Assembly: GCA_019925795.1 (NCBI GenBank)
Contig: CM034303.1
Span: 5,146,001-5,210,000, forward strand
DNA length: 64,000 bases
Origin: Dendrobium chrysotoxum
Lineage: Eukaryota > Streptophyta > Magnoliopsida > Asparagales > Orchidaceae
Direction: 5' to 3'
The notes beneath the pieces were generated by a model that was not told the DNA's origin, made no database searches, and worked only from the letters and a program-made list of their open reading frames with translations. The position numbers were made by a program, and so were the translations under genes. Each line of letters begins with the position of its first letter. Position 1 is the first letter of the stretch. Positions 1 to 10,961 of the stretch are shown piece by piece.

Positions 1-985
1 AATGTTTCTTACAAACTTTGGGTAAAAGCTCACAAACAAATAATTATTTTTGTAAAAAATTTAATTTCATGATTTTTAAAATTCATTTACATTTTAATTT
101 CAATTTATTTAAATAAATAAATATTATTTTAAATTGAATTCATATTTTTATAAGTATTTTCATAAAACTTGTAGATTGCATTATTATTTAGAATAAATGC
201 GCAGGATGCCAAGATATTTAGAATAAATAGACAAGCAAAAGAATTATAAGGGGAGAACTTCAAATAGAATTTGCGAGTAAAGATAACAAAATTATGCAAC
301 ACGCAAGCACTCGACATTTTTTTATTTATATATTTAGCACATAAATATTTATAAATAACTTTAAAATTATGACTTTTTATCCTGATCGATTATGACTACC
401 ACTCTTCTTCTTCTTTGTCGAGACGTCCACGAGGGTTTAAATGCGTCGTTGTTGGCCCTATCAATGGCCTCTCGGTGTGATCTCTTGCAACTTCCCTCAT
501 TTTTTTCGTCACCGAGGGTTTCGGTGCAGTAGAAGTTGTTGGTCTAGTCGATGAGAATCCCTAAGTTGACCTCGTCGCGACTTTCTCTTTGTATAGACAT
601 GTCGTCGTCTGATCGGTGGCCTTCAACGAGTTATCACTTTGCGATTCCGCACATTTTTTTCTACCCGTTATGTGCATGAAAAGAGTTAATAGAGTGATAA
701 CCTATGTAAATAGTAAAATTTTGATATTAAATATGTAAATATGAAAATTTTAAATGTTATGTATGTAAATCTACCAATTTAGTATCATAATTCATAAGCC
801 ATTTTAAACAAAGGATATTCCTATATAATTGGACAAAAATTGCATTTGGATTAATTTATGTAATTTGTATTATAATGATATACTTAAATATTTCAAAATT
901 AAAAATAATTTTTTATTTTATTTTTTGTACAGATAAACTTAATCTATAATGTTATTTTAATTTTATTTAAATCTATTTTAAATTT
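1..985. other. AT-rich intergenic DNA
   Basis: No convincing gene is seen. Short open frames here have no recognisable domain and lie in very AT-rich sequence. A less AT-rich patch at about 400-660 shows no coding frame I recognise. Confidence 0.5.
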
Positions 986-1810
986 TGATAAACTCTAAGG
1001 TTTTCATATGTGATATGCACGAATTTGAGATAATTAACCTTTGAATCGGAAACTTTTGAAATAAAAATTAATAATCATCTAAGTTATAAATTTGATATGT
1101 TTATAGTCAAATCGAGTGCCTCGACAAGATAAATGCAATGAGCCCAAGATTACTCATTTTTGACATCACTAATGCACTTAAATGCTAAGAAAATGCTTTA
1201 TGATCAAGAGAATCGATATGGATCATACGATGGAAACAATCATTCTCTATACATGAGTGGAGAGACTCAAGAGCTAAGAGAACTTAAGAGGTCTCTAGTA
1301 TTTTCTAGTTCACCATTGACAACCACCACCAACTATTGCCACCAATAACCACGGCCCAATATCGCCCCGGGCGACCTCCACGAATAATAGCCACCATCTT
1401 CAATATTAAGATTTAACCTTGTTTTCGGGTATTAATTGTTTGCCTATGAACATCAGATTTCTGTGAACATCAGATTTCTGTAATCCTTATAGGGGAAATC
1501 AAACTCAACTGTTGGGTGTCAACTGTCCAATTGTCCACCTATGAATACTTAATTTCTATAATCCCACTGAAAAAATCAGATATTTATTCTCAAACAACCT
1601 CATCTTCTTTAACTGTGAGGAAAGAAGAATTCTTGTATCCCCTACTATATAGTGGGTTTTTCTACTAGGTCAGGCTCGGTGATTTTTTTCCCTTTCGACT
1701 TTTCCCTGAAAAAATTTCTGATCTTGCTATTTTTATGTGTGTGCTAGATCTCTCTACAACGCTGAGATGTAAAATAAACTTTACAGACTCAAATTTTCTA
1801 GTGCGTAACA
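986..1810 (+). mobile_element. Degenerate solo LTR of the 1.9-kb LTR family (copy C)
   Basis: This block aligns along its left part with the ends of the LTRs at 3960 and 17562 (the latter reverse-complemented). It starts TGATAAACTC and ends GTAACA. The motif GCACGAATTT lies at the same distance from the start as in the 17562-19483 copy. The right part keeps the U5-like stretch with a weak match to the stretch reading CCACTTAAAAATCTT in the better copies. The flanks are AATTT on the left and AAATTT on the right, so a 5-bp target duplication is likely if one A was gained. It is only about 825 bp because the GC-rich minisatellite is reduced to a short CCACC-rich remnant near 1320-1400. Family assignment is by visual alignment. 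Confidence 0.6.
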
Positions 1811-2366
1811 AAATTTGTTGTATTTGCGTTACAATTTTGAATATTTTCTTTTATAATTTACATCAGAATATTTTAATATTAAAGTTTTCCTATTTAATTG
1901 TCAATGATGACTTATTAGACTTAAAACAACAACATATGGGAATATTCTTCATCTACATTAGAGAAATCAAAGGGTGTATAAGAATTTTGTTACTTTAATA
2001 TTTCTTAGGTTTAATATCGCTTGATTCACTACAAGCACTCAATGATTTTGTGACTCAATTATCCCTCGCAAAATTAGTTACAAATAATCTTTTGCAACTG
2101 GTAAGCATGTTGTTAACCAAAATTAGTTACACACATCGCATACGTAAGCTTCAAACCCAATACCATTTACTTTGACGTCAAAACTGCTAACCAACAGATC
2201 AAAGTGAGCCGCGTATTATCATTGTAATTCATTTAGGGTTTATCTTTATTTTAATTGATGGATGATTACTTATGCCTATACATATCTTTAATAAATGTGA
2301 TTGATTAATACAAAACATGCATATTGTCCCTTTCTTCTATTAATTGCTTACAATGTTTGATTTTTT
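1811..2366. other. Intergenic, nothing recognised
   Basis: AT-rich sequence without a supportable gene. The 87-codon open frame that starts inside the LTR and ends at 1998 has no known domain. Confidence 0.4.
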
Positions 2367-2369
2367 TAA

Positions 2370-2599
2370 GGCCTCATTTGGGATGGCTTAATTAGTGTCG
2401 TTTTCGTTTTGAAACGCGAAAAATACTTTCGGTCTCTGTTTTGAAGCCTATTTTTTGTAAAACTGTGTTTTTTGAACACTCGTTATCTTATCGATTTCCA
2501 AAGTTTTTATTTTTTGCTTCTCCGTTAGTAAAAGGTCTTTTCGGAACAACCGTTTCTCATCAAAATTTTACGAAAGGAGTTCTGCTAGCAAATGAGGCC
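2370..2599. mobile_element. Small inverted-repeat element, Tourist-like
   Basis: The ends form a perfect 11-bp inverted repeat, GGCCTCATTTG and CAAATGAGGCC. The flanks are TAA and TAT, close to the TAA/TTA duplication of PIF/Harbinger (Tourist) elements. The interior does not match the abundant short family elsewhere in the window, so this is probably a different subfamily. Confidence 0.55.
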
Positions 2600-2602
2600 T
2601 AT

Positions 2603-3280
2603 ATCTATTGAGCTTTATGCTCATTCCTATCATTGGTAGGATTATTATAAGTAGATAAACTCAAAGGAAAAACATATTGATAACACACATATTCTTTGTC
2701 TCTTTGACATAGCCTTCCACTATAAGGACACCTAAATCATAATTAGCATCATATAAACACTTATAATTATGATTGTCAAAAATTTTAATCAATCAAAGTC
2801 ATGAATAATTTTTCTATACTAATCTCAAAGCAGATCTAACTATATTTAAGCCTACAATTTCCCCGTAAAATTTACACTAATAACGCAATATATATATATT
2901 ATTTTAGCATAAAAACTAGAATTATAAAAAATATTTTATAAAGAAATAATTATAATGTGACCTTTATCAGAATGATAGTAATTATAAGAGAAATAATTAA
3001 AATTAAAAGTTATTTGTAAATAAATAAAAATAGAAAAATAAAAATATTAATATTTTCATATTTTAAATTCATCTTATTATTTAAAATATTTTATTTTATC
3101 ATTACAAATTATATGAGAACATGCTGATATGTTTTTTTATCAAAATGATATTTATACATTCAGCCCAAAAAAAAACTTTATTTACATATTTTTAATCTCG
3201 GTTTTTTTTGTAATTATCCTAGCAAAAAAAAAAAAAAAATCGGTGTGGTGTCTCGCGGCATCATCTAATGAACCCCAAAT
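2603..3280. other. AT-rich 3' flank of the S40-like gene
   Basis: No gene seen. The last part, next to the S40-like stop codon, would carry that gene's 3' untranslated region. It includes a run of A at about 3224-3239. Confidence 0.4.
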
Positions 3281-3287
3281 CCTTAAT

Positions 3288-3662
3288 CTATGTCTCCAGG
3301 AACCCCGTCATCCGCAGAACGAAATTGCGAACATTCCTCAGGTCGCGGCCCTTGAGCGTGCGTCCGGGACCGGAGCACAGCGAGAACGCCACAGAAGACG
3401 ACGGTTCACTCCACCTCCGGGACACCAGAACGTGCGGCGGAACCATCTCCTCCGACTCCGACTCCAAATCCGTATCCGTATCCGAATCGGAAACCGGCGG
3501 CCTACAGCCCATTGGCCTAGGTATGCTCACCGGCGCCGCCGCTGCTTCTCGCCTCTGGAAGTCTCTTGTGTCGCCTTCAGCCTCATCTGAATACCATTCG
3601 ATGGTGATCGGACGGTCTTCGTTCTCCGGCCAAATCACCTGAAACTCCATTAGCTCCTCCAT
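3288..3662 (-). CDS. S40-type senescence regulator (DUF584 family)
   Basis: Single-exon gene of 124 codons with an ATG in good context (AAAACCATGG) and a TAG stop at 3288-3290. The N-terminal half is acidic and Ser/Asp-rich (residues 58-72). The C-terminal third carries the family signature: MVPPHV at about 73-78, then GRTLKGRDL at 100-108, and a final RNFVLRMTGFLE block ending the protein. This arrangement is typical of plant S40/DUF584 proteins, small nuclear-associated regulators linked to leaf senescence; the biochemical role is poorly known. Length and intron-less structure fit the family. A TATA box lies about 45 bp upstream of the ATG. The opposite strand also has a 124-codon open frame, which is a shadow because all family motifs are on the minus strand. 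Confidence 0.9.
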   Translation of the reverse strand: MEELMEFQVIWPENEDRPITIEWYSDEAEGDTRDFQRREAAAAPVSIPRPMGCRPPVSDSDTDTDLESESEEMVPPHVLVSRRWSEPSSSVAFSLCSGPGRTLKGRDLRNVRNFVLRMTGFLET

Positions 3663-3706
3663 GGTTTTTTCTCTCTCTTATTGTGCGGAGATCGGAGGGA
3701 TTGGAA

Positions 3707-3714
3707 TATATATA
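3707..3714 (-). promoter_or_regulatory. TATA box of the S40-like gene
   Basis: TATATATA on the minus strand, about 45 bp upstream of the S40-like ATG, followed by a CT/GA-rich leader typical of plant 5' untranslated regions. Inferred from position only. Confidence 0.5.
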
Positions 3715-4589
3715 ACATAGAGGGAGAGAGAGACAAGGAAAGACAGTACGAGAAAATAGCGTGCTGAATATGCTTTCTTGTAACCGGTTTAAGACAAGAA
3801 AATCTTGCACGTTTGTCCAGTTCTTTTTTGTAGTTAAATACCTTCACAATTTTTATTTAGACGAATACCCCCCTAGCAATTGCAACCACAACTTTTGTTT
3901 TATTGTGAGTACTATAAATCTAAAATAAAAGAAATGAACATATTTGTAATAATGATAATTGATAGTCACCTAAAAATCATCTTAATCGAGCATGTATCTT
4001 GAGGTATATCCAAGTTAATTTTTTTTAGCAAACTTATAATCAAATTGAACGTCTCAGTGCGACGAACCCAACGACACCAAAATCAATCAAATCTGAGCTC
4101 AAATGAGCTCAAATCAAAACACTGAAGACTATTTGAAAAGTTCAAAGCATTAATTTGATGACTACATGATATCTAAATATGACATGCTTATAGTCAAATT
4201 GAGCGGCTCGACGAGACGAATTCAATGAGCCCATACTATTTTATTATGGGATCACTAAGGCACTTAAATGCTTAACAAATGCTTCATCATCGAGCAAATC
4301 AGTATGAGTCATTTGATGGAACACTTCGAATTTGCCCAAAATCTTCTACATATTATGAGGAATGCCACTCACAAAATCTATAGATAGACTCTCTCTTCCC
4401 ACATGAAAGGGGCTTAGACTTTTGGAGGCTTAGACCCTAGCTAGGCTAGAGACTCAAGAGAGCTCTAAAGCTTGAAGCATCCTTGAGCTCCACTTCGGCA
4501 CCACCGCTGGCGAACCCTCGCTAGATGCTCGCTGTTGTTGGACCTCTACTCAACCAACACCACCAGACCTCCACCCGACAGCCATCGTA

Positions 4590-6190
4590 GGGCCTTCGTC
4601 TAACCTCTGTTGCCCGCCGACTATAGTTCTTCAAACCCGCGTCGTCGGACGACTACGATCCCTCCAATAACAGTTGCCCTTCGATTGACTGCGGTCCCTC
4701 CGACCATCATCGCATGCCGACTACGGCCCCTCCAACCATTATCGTCTACCAATTACGGTCCCTCCGCCCTACATCGCCCGTCAACTACAATCCTCCCTCC
4801 AACCACTATCACTCGCCGACTACGATCCCTCCACCTGTCGAATATAGTTCCTCCAACCTTCGTCAGTTGTCGATTATATTCCCTCCGACCACAATCACCC
4901 ACTGATAATGGCCCCTCCAACCATCATCGCCCGCCGACTGCGTTCCCTCCGGCCATTGTCACCCACAAACTACGGTTGGTCTAACCTCCGTCGCCCGTTG
5001 ACTACGATCCCTCTGACCTCCGTTGCCCGCCGACTACGGTCCCTCCGACCTCCGTCGCTCGCCAACTATGATCCCTCCGTCCTCCGTCACTCGCCGACTA
5101 CTAGGGGTGTCAAGTTTTGACACGACACGAAAACCCGACTCGAACCCGACCCGGAATTTTCGGGTTTGACCCGACCCGTTTCTCAAACGGGTCGGGTTCG
5201 GGTTGCGAAAATTGACCCGTTTGAAAAACGGGTCGGGTTCGGGTTGACCCGGCGGGTTGCCGGGTCAACCCGATAACCCGTTTAATTTTAAAAAAAAAAA
5301 ATTTCCCGCTTCCCGCTCGCTGCCCGCTACCCGCTGCCCGCTGCCCGCGCGCCCGCTGCCCCGCCCGATCGAGCCCGCTGCCCCGCGCCGACGCACGCGC
5401 CGCGTGTCCGCTGCGCCGCTGCCCCGCACTCGCTGCCCCGCGCGGGCCGCGCCCACGCCTGCTGCCCCGCTGCCCGCAGCCCGCGCCCCCGCGCTGCCCC
5501 GCTGCCGCATGTCCGCCCCGCGCTGCCCCGCTGCCGCGTGTCCGCTCCGCGCTGCCCCGCCGGCGACCGCCTCCGCCTCGCGCTGCCCCGCCGGCGACCG
5601 CCTCCGCCCCGCCTTCCCGTGTCGGGTCGGGTCAACCCGGCAACCCGCCGGGTCGGGTTCGGGTTCGGATTTCCGACCCGTTTTTCTACCCGGGTCGGGT
5701 TAGGGTCGACCCGTTTGTAACGCGGGTCATTCCGGGTTCGACCCGAACCCGACCCGTGACCCGAAATTGACACCCCTACCGACTACTATCCCCCTGACCA
5801 CTATCACTCGCCAACTATGATCCTTCCGACCTCCGTCACCTGCCGACTATGGTCCCTCTGACCTTCTTCATCCTCCGACCTCCATCGCCCGCTGACTACG
5901 ATTCCTCCAACCTCCGTCGCCCGCCGACTACGACCCCTCCAACCTCCGTCGCCTGCTGAATACGATCCCTTTTACCACTATCGCTTGCCGACTATTGTTC
6001 TTCTAACCTCCGCAGATTGGTGACTACGGTCCCTCTGACCTTCTTCGTCCTCTGGCCTCCATTGTCGGACGACTACGGTCCCTCTGACCTCCGTCCCATA
6101 TCGACTACGATTTCTCTGACTGTGGTTAACCTCAACGGTCATTAGACCTCCGTCGCCCACCGACTGCAATCTCTCCGACCTCTATCACCT
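4590..6190 (+). repeat. 32-bp GC-rich minisatellite inside solo LTR A
   Basis: Degenerate tandem repeats of about 32 bp with the core GCCGACTACGGTCCCTCCGA, downstream of the LTR TATA box. The array is interrupted by the hAT element at 5102-5778. Open frames in it are by-products of the repeat and not genes. The unit differs from the 30-bp unit at the same place in LTR B. Confidence 0.8.
5102..5778. mobile_element. Non-autonomous hAT element, 677 bp, GC-rich
   Basis: Terminal inverted repeats TAGGGGTGTCAA and TTGACACCCCTA, flanked by a perfect 8-bp duplication CCGACTAC (5094-5101 and 5779-5786). This is the hAT signature. The interior is built from GGGTCGGGTTCGGGTT-like repeats in both orientations around a C/G-rich core. 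No transposase frame is present; the long open frames on both strands come from the low-complexity GC core. A decayed relative lies at 47973-48278. Confidence 0.9.
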
Positions 6191-6572
6191 AACAACGGCC
6201 CCTTCGACAATCGTGGCCCAACTATGGTCCTTCCATGCAACCTCTATCACTCTCTTGAGAACAACTCTTATAACATTGGGTCTTCCAGCCTTAACCATGT
6301 AAAGTGCTCTATATGATGCATTTTTGCTACATTGAGCCACGCCTTCCCTCATGGAAGGGCATCATTTATAATTAATAGCAAATACTAGTAGATTCATTCA
6401 AACTGGGCAAGGCCCCATGGTTTTTTTCCAAGGGTTTCCACTTAAAAATCTTGGTATCTCTTATGACTATTATACTCCTCTCTCTTATTTGTCTATATGT
6501 TGGATCTTCGTACAAAAGCTTGAATGCTAAACATTATATCTCCCTATTGCCACGAATGTTCAAGATGCAACA

Positions 6573-7863
6573 AGAATATAATACAATAATAATGACTATA
6601 GATATTCACTATAAATTTTAAACACATATTAAAATAATTATATGGTAATAAACAATTTTAATATCTCTAATAGTATATGTTGAATTCGAATGTGGGTAAC
6701 ACCTGAGCCATACTCAACGCTGAGCGAGTGACTTCTGATATAGTTGTGGCTTGATCTCTTGCAAACCTAAACTTTGTTAACTCTTCTTGGCCTACATATT
6801 TGGCTATACAATATAAGATATAAAAGAAAAAATTTAATACAAAAACATATACTAAGTCATTCAATAGTAAATGAGTATTTTATCGAGCGAGCTACTTGTT
6901 AAACAATAAAAATGCATATTCATAAACATAAATGAATAAGTGCTGATCAACTCACAAGTTTGCTCATTTTATGATAGGTTTTAAAATTTTGCTTAGAATT
7001 ATTTAGTTATGTAAATAAATAGACTTAAAAGAGTCTTGTAGAATGATTATTGAGGTATTCATTGAGTGAGTCGGTTCTCGAACAACCCTAGCTATCATCG
7101 CTTGTCATCTGCCGCCGCTCACTATCGTGTCAATTCACCAACAGAACCAGCCATCATCGCCACCTTCCCACGGCTGTATCCCACCGTCACTCGTCATGCT
7201 ACGTAACCATCGCTCGCTGATCTTACCACTTTCATATCAAGTCGTCGTATTTCAATGCATTTGAAAAATATCATAATAAGCACAAAAAAAAGTTTTTTTA
7301 AAAAATAAATTTTCATCTAACTTTCCTGACAAATGCACTTCGTTTATTAAGCAATTTCATTTGTTTTTTTTTCCTTAATATTTTTTAAGTGTTAGATTTT
7401 CTTTCTAAATATAGAGAACTTGTAGTTTGTCTCGTTTCAATATCATTGGAGGGATTGCATATATATATATATATATATGTTAATAAAAATATTAATAAGT
7501 TTATCAGAAATCAATATGAGGGAAAACAACTGAAAGGATTAGCTCATTAGAGAGAGAGAGAGAGAGAGAGAGAGCTAATGAAGAGATTATCAGCAAGAGA
7601 GTGAGAGACCATTTCTGTGATAGAGAGAGAGCATGCGTGAGAGAGAGAGAGAAAGAGAGGGAAGATCCGTGGGGGTTTTCTCTTCTCTGCAGAAACATTC
7701 ATGATTGATATTGGTCTAATTAAGAGACCAATACGAACGGATGAATATGTAGAATTAGAAAGAAGATGGACGTTGCCAGATCAGAAGTAGTCGCCATCTT
7801 CGATTTCTTTCTCTTGTGGTGGAGTTATTGATTATCCCATTTTAAGCTGTTATGATCACAGTT
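6573..7863. other. Intergenic, AT-rich with microsatellites
   Basis: No supported gene. A GC-richer stretch at about 7070-7230 resembles the CCACC-rich parts of the LTR family but has no clear ends. A TA run lies at about 7460-7478. An exon-like minus-strand frame near 6690-6800 is preceded by an AG but matches nothing I know. Confidence 0.4.
7549..7574. repeat. (AG)n microsatellite
   Basis: Uninterrupted AG dinucleotide run, followed by further GA-rich sequence to about 7660. Confidence 0.85.
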
Positions 7864-7866
7864 TAA

Positions 7867-8089
7867 GGCTTCATTTGGGATAGTTTTCTTACTGCTTCAT
7901 AAAATAATTTTGTAGTACAAAAATTAATTTTTTTTACTAAAAAGCTGCTTTAAGCAGTAAGAAAGCGGTCCTATAGCTTTCTTAATGCTTTCTAAAAACA
8001 GCTTTTTAATTTAAAATTTTCTTGAATTAAAAATTTTTGTATTAAAAATTCGTTTTAGAAAGCAGTGAGAAGCTGTCCCAAAGGAAGCC
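7867..8089. mobile_element. Tourist-like MITE (PIF/Harbinger), 223 bp
   Basis: Terminal inverted repeats beginning GGCTTCATTTGGGATAG and ending TGTCCCAAAGGAAGCC, flanked by TAA on both sides (7864-7866 and 8090-8092). Long imperfect fold-back interior, no coding capacity. Reference copy for a family that recurs at least a dozen times in the window. Confidence 0.85.
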
Positions 8090-8353
8090 TAATACCGATC
8101 CAAAGTCATTTATTCGATCTCAAGCAATGCTATGTTACTTATGTAAAAGTATATTATTTTTATTTGAACTCTATTCAAGTTAGGTATGAATCTCTCGCGC
8201 TTCATTTCCATTTAGTGGATCAAATTTTGTAGATTTTGATAAAATGGCTAAAATGTCATATTTTAAATCTAAAATAAGACTTTATAAGCTCTCGGATCAT
8301 AGAAAATAAATTTTAAAATTTTGATCAATTATCTCTCCTTTTATTAGGAATTT

Positions 8354-8516
8354 TTATTCTGTGCGGAGTCCGGATGGCATACGGACTACAATAAAAATGT
8401 GTCACGTTCGGTACCGAGCTCGGTATTGAGCGGTACTCGGTACTCGATACCGAGTATTGCTCAGTACCTGAGCGTAAACCGGACGGTTCTCTCGTCCGGT
8501 GTCCGCACAAAATAAT
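8354..8516. mobile_element. Fold-back element with TTATTNTGTGCGG ends
   Basis: Ends read TTATTCTGTGCGG and CCGCACAAAATAAT. The interior is palindromic around GGTACTCGGTACTCGATACC. Similar ends occur at 9384-9538 and 12587-12702. A near-duplicate stretch, TCTCTCTTTTATTAG-like, lies just outside both ends, but I cannot prove it is a target duplication. Superfamily unresolved. Confidence 0.5.
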
Positions 8517-8659
8517 CTCTCTTTTATTAGAGGGTTTTCTCTCATCAACCCTAATTTCTTGTCTATTTTAAGCTATTTAGTTCTCATTGAGTGAGTGTGG
8601 CAAAAATATTACAACCCACTTATTTGATAAAAAGAAGTGACCAACTACAAAAATTCTAA

Positions 8660-8881
8660 GGCTTCGTTTGGGATAATTTTCTTATTGTTTTCTAAATTAA
8701 TTTTTTAGTATAAAAATTCTTTAAACTAAAAATTTTTGTACTGAAAAGTTGAGCAGTACTGTCTTCGTTTGGGACGGCTTTTTTATTGCTCCTTAAGACA
8801 ATTTTTTAGTAAAAAAAATTTTAATTTTTGTATTAAAAAACTGCTTTAAGAAGTAGTAAGAACACCGTCCCAAACAAAACC
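8660..8881. mobile_element. Two Tourist-like MITEs, head-to-tail or nested
   Basis: A left end GGCTTCGTTTGGGATAA after TAA (8657-8659) leads into a second left end at about 8761 (GTCTTCGTTTGGGACGG). One right end, CCGTCCCAAACAAAACC, is followed by TAA (8882-8884). Read as one element inserted into, or joined with, another of the same family. Confidence 0.65.
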
Positions 8882-9164
8882 TAAGTGACATCCGCTCAAT
8901 ATGATTGACGACATTCCCCATCACAACCAGTGATATATATGTGAATCATTAATGTAACTATAGACTTTTCGGTGGCAAATAACCTTTTATTACCATTGAT
9001 TTGTAGTTTTGCTACAATTTTTTACAGTCACATAATGTCTGAATTCTAACAACACTAGATACACAACTGAGCATAAAATTCTGCTGATTGTTGCTACTAA
9101 TGATGCACCATTGCTCATGCTAGATTATATCTAGAGAAGCTACCATTCAAAATGATGATGCCTT

Positions 9165-9371
9165 CACTACTTAAAATTTATAGTAGCGATTTGTAAACTG
9201 CCACTATAGAGATATATATAGTGATTTACAAAGCGCTGAGAAATCTGTTTCCAGCGGTAACAAATATAACAGATTTGTAACTGTTCTTAAACCGCTGCAA
9301 CAAATTTTGTAGGGGTTTAAACCGCTACAATAGTTTTAAAAAGTGCCGTGAAACCTAATTTAATAGTAGTG
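9165..9371. mobile_element. Non-autonomous CACTA-like element, 207 bp
   Basis: Starts CACTACTTAAAATTTATAGT and ends TTAATAGTAGTG. A 3-bp duplication CTT flanks both sides (9162-9164, 9372-9374), which is the CACTA/EnSpm signature. Subterminal repeats such as TTGTAAAC and AACCGCTRCAA lie inside. No coding capacity. Confidence 0.75.
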
Positions 9372-9383
9372 CTTATAAGATAG

Positions 9384-9538
9384 ATTATTACTTGCGGTCA
9401 CCGGACCGTCCGGAGGCTAATTAGAACGGGTCACGTCACCCAATATATAGTGGTACACAGTAATGATATGCAATGTATTAGTGACGTGGTGTGTCCTAAT
9501 TTACCTCCGGACGGCATCCGGCGACCGCACGTAATAAT
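9384..9538. mobile_element. Near-perfect palindromic element, 155 bp
   Basis: Two arms of about 60 bp pair along their length: ATTATTACTTGCGGTCACCG against the complement of the CGACCGCACGTAATAAT arm. The arms also share CGTCCGGAGG and GTCACGTCAC. The end motif resembles the elements at 8354 and 12587. RNA or single-stranded DNA would form one long hairpin. Confidence 0.6.
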
Positions 9539-9957
9539 TTCGCCTTATAAAGATGTTGTTCTTGTCATCAACAATCTCTATCGTATTTGAATCATAAGCC
9601 ATCATCATCCTCACTACCCCACTAATAATACTAAATAAATGTCTTTCCGACCATTCGAAAAGAGTCGAGTTTAGTATTCGAATTCAAACTTTTTTGTGTT
9701 TTTTAAGGAATTTTTTGCTGCTTTTATTCAAAAAATTTTAACATTAGAAATCTCATAGAAAAAAAAATCTACATATGAGTGGATTTTGCCCGTTGGATTT
9801 GATAGTTTAAACATAAACATAGATTTAAGTTCCTGTTTGATTACGTCTTCTTGAGCTTATCCAAAATATTGAAAGCGATAAGATTAATATATGTAACAGA
9901 TAGTGCCAGAATTTTTTAGATTATTCCAATCATCTTTCCCTATTGAGACGGAGTTTA

Positions 9958-10061
9958 GGTTTTGTTTGGAACAGCTTTCTTACTACTTCTTAAAGTAACT
10001 ATTTAATTTGTACTAGAAAGCTGATTTAAGAAACAGTAAGAAAGCCATCCCAAACGAAGTC
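9958..10061. mobile_element. Tourist-like MITE, 104 bp
   Basis: Ends GGTTTTGTTTGGAACAGC and CATCCCAAACGAAGTC, flanked by TTA (9955-9957 and 10062-10064). Short version of the 7867 family. Confidence 0.8.
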
Positions 10062-10111
10062 TTAATTTGTAGAGTGTTAGTATTTTACTCCACAAGAAAA
10101 ATCACTTGATT

Positions 10112-10478
10112 TAGGGTGTAAACGAGTCGGGTCGAGTTCGCGTAACATCTGATTTGAGCTTGATTGATTAATTAAATTCAATCTTGAGCTCGAGCTTAAT
10201 TCTACGAATTTGAGTCTACTAATAAGCTGAATCATTTATTAAGAAAGGGAGAAAATTGTTTTGATTAAAGCAGTTGTTTTAATTTTTTTAATAATTTTGT
10301 ATTTAACCTCCTCAGTGTTAAATTTTTTTAAATGTATTTTACATTAATATGTTTTAAATGAGCTAACTCTTGAGCTAACAAGTCAAGTCGGGGCTAGCTC
10401 AGTCTTGGCTTGTTAGCTCGTGGAACTAAGCTCACAAGCTAGCTCACGAGTCAGCTTGACTCACTCTAATCACACCTA
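10112..10478. mobile_element. hAT-like MITE, 367 bp
   Basis: Begins TAGGGTGTAAACGAGTCGGG and ends CTAATCACACCTA. The ends are imperfect inverted repeats, with GAGCT/AGCTC-rich subterminal stretches. I found no matching 8-bp flank, so the call rests on the ends only. A fragment of a related end (GGCTCGACTCATTTACA) lies near 16395-16425. Confidence 0.5.
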
Positions 10479-10961
10479 CCCTCATAAATGATGAGCTCAT
10501 ATGAGAAAGGTCACAATAAAAATGGCTTGCTGAGAAATGGCCTCTAGATCAGTAAGTTCCTTCTAAGCAAAGATCGAATAGATCGAGTTGACTTAGCTTA
10601 AACCAAGCTAGCATGGCTTGAATCCAATTTTCAAGATATTTGACTATATTTGGCTACACATGCTATAGAGGCAGCATTAATTGAAGTAACTACTTAAAAT
10701 TATTATAAAAAATAACTTTTTAATATAAAACTTTTTTAAAAGCAACAAAAAGCGCTTAAAAAGCTGTCCCAAATGAAGCCTGGGGATCATTTGACTGTAT
10801 AATGGAATTATGAAAAGCATGGAGATCAGTTACTGAATCAGAAGAAGACTTTTTTTTTTATTGAGAAGACAAATAGAAAAATAGCTATTACGATAGATAA
10901 AACGACCACTAGCGTTCTTAGATACCATGGTACACTCATACATTCATTTAACAATTGAAAC

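Larger units (their letters stand above)
3960..6572 (+). mobile_element. Solo LTR of the 1.9-kb family, split by a hAT insertion (copy A)
   Basis: Starts TGATAGTCACC and ends GATGCAACA. It aligns along both ends with the reverse complement of the 17562-19483 solo LTR. The U5-like end reads CCACTTAAAAATCTTGG near 6437-6455, and a TATA-like motif lies near 4399. The 5-bp flanks are ATAAT and AGAAT, a target duplication with one mismatch. After removing the hAT element and its extra 8-bp copy, the LTR is about 1,928 bp, against 1,922 bp for copy B. No internal coding region is attached, so I read it as a solo LTR left by LTR-LTR recombination. It cannot be assigned to Copia or Gypsy from the LTR alone. 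Confidence 0.75.

Noticed and set aside
5257..5773. 148-codon frames on both strands, Arg/Ala/Pro-rich
   Set aside because: They lie wholly inside the GC-rich non-autonomous hAT element; low-complexity GC DNA keeps frames open by chance.
6667..6864. 65-codon minus-strand frame
   Set aside because: One exon-like half after an AG, but no similarity recognised and no partner exon; too weak to call a gene.
7070..7230. Fourth copy of the 1.9-kb LTR family
   Set aside because: CCACC-rich sequence is suggestive, but neither end of the family can be found around it.
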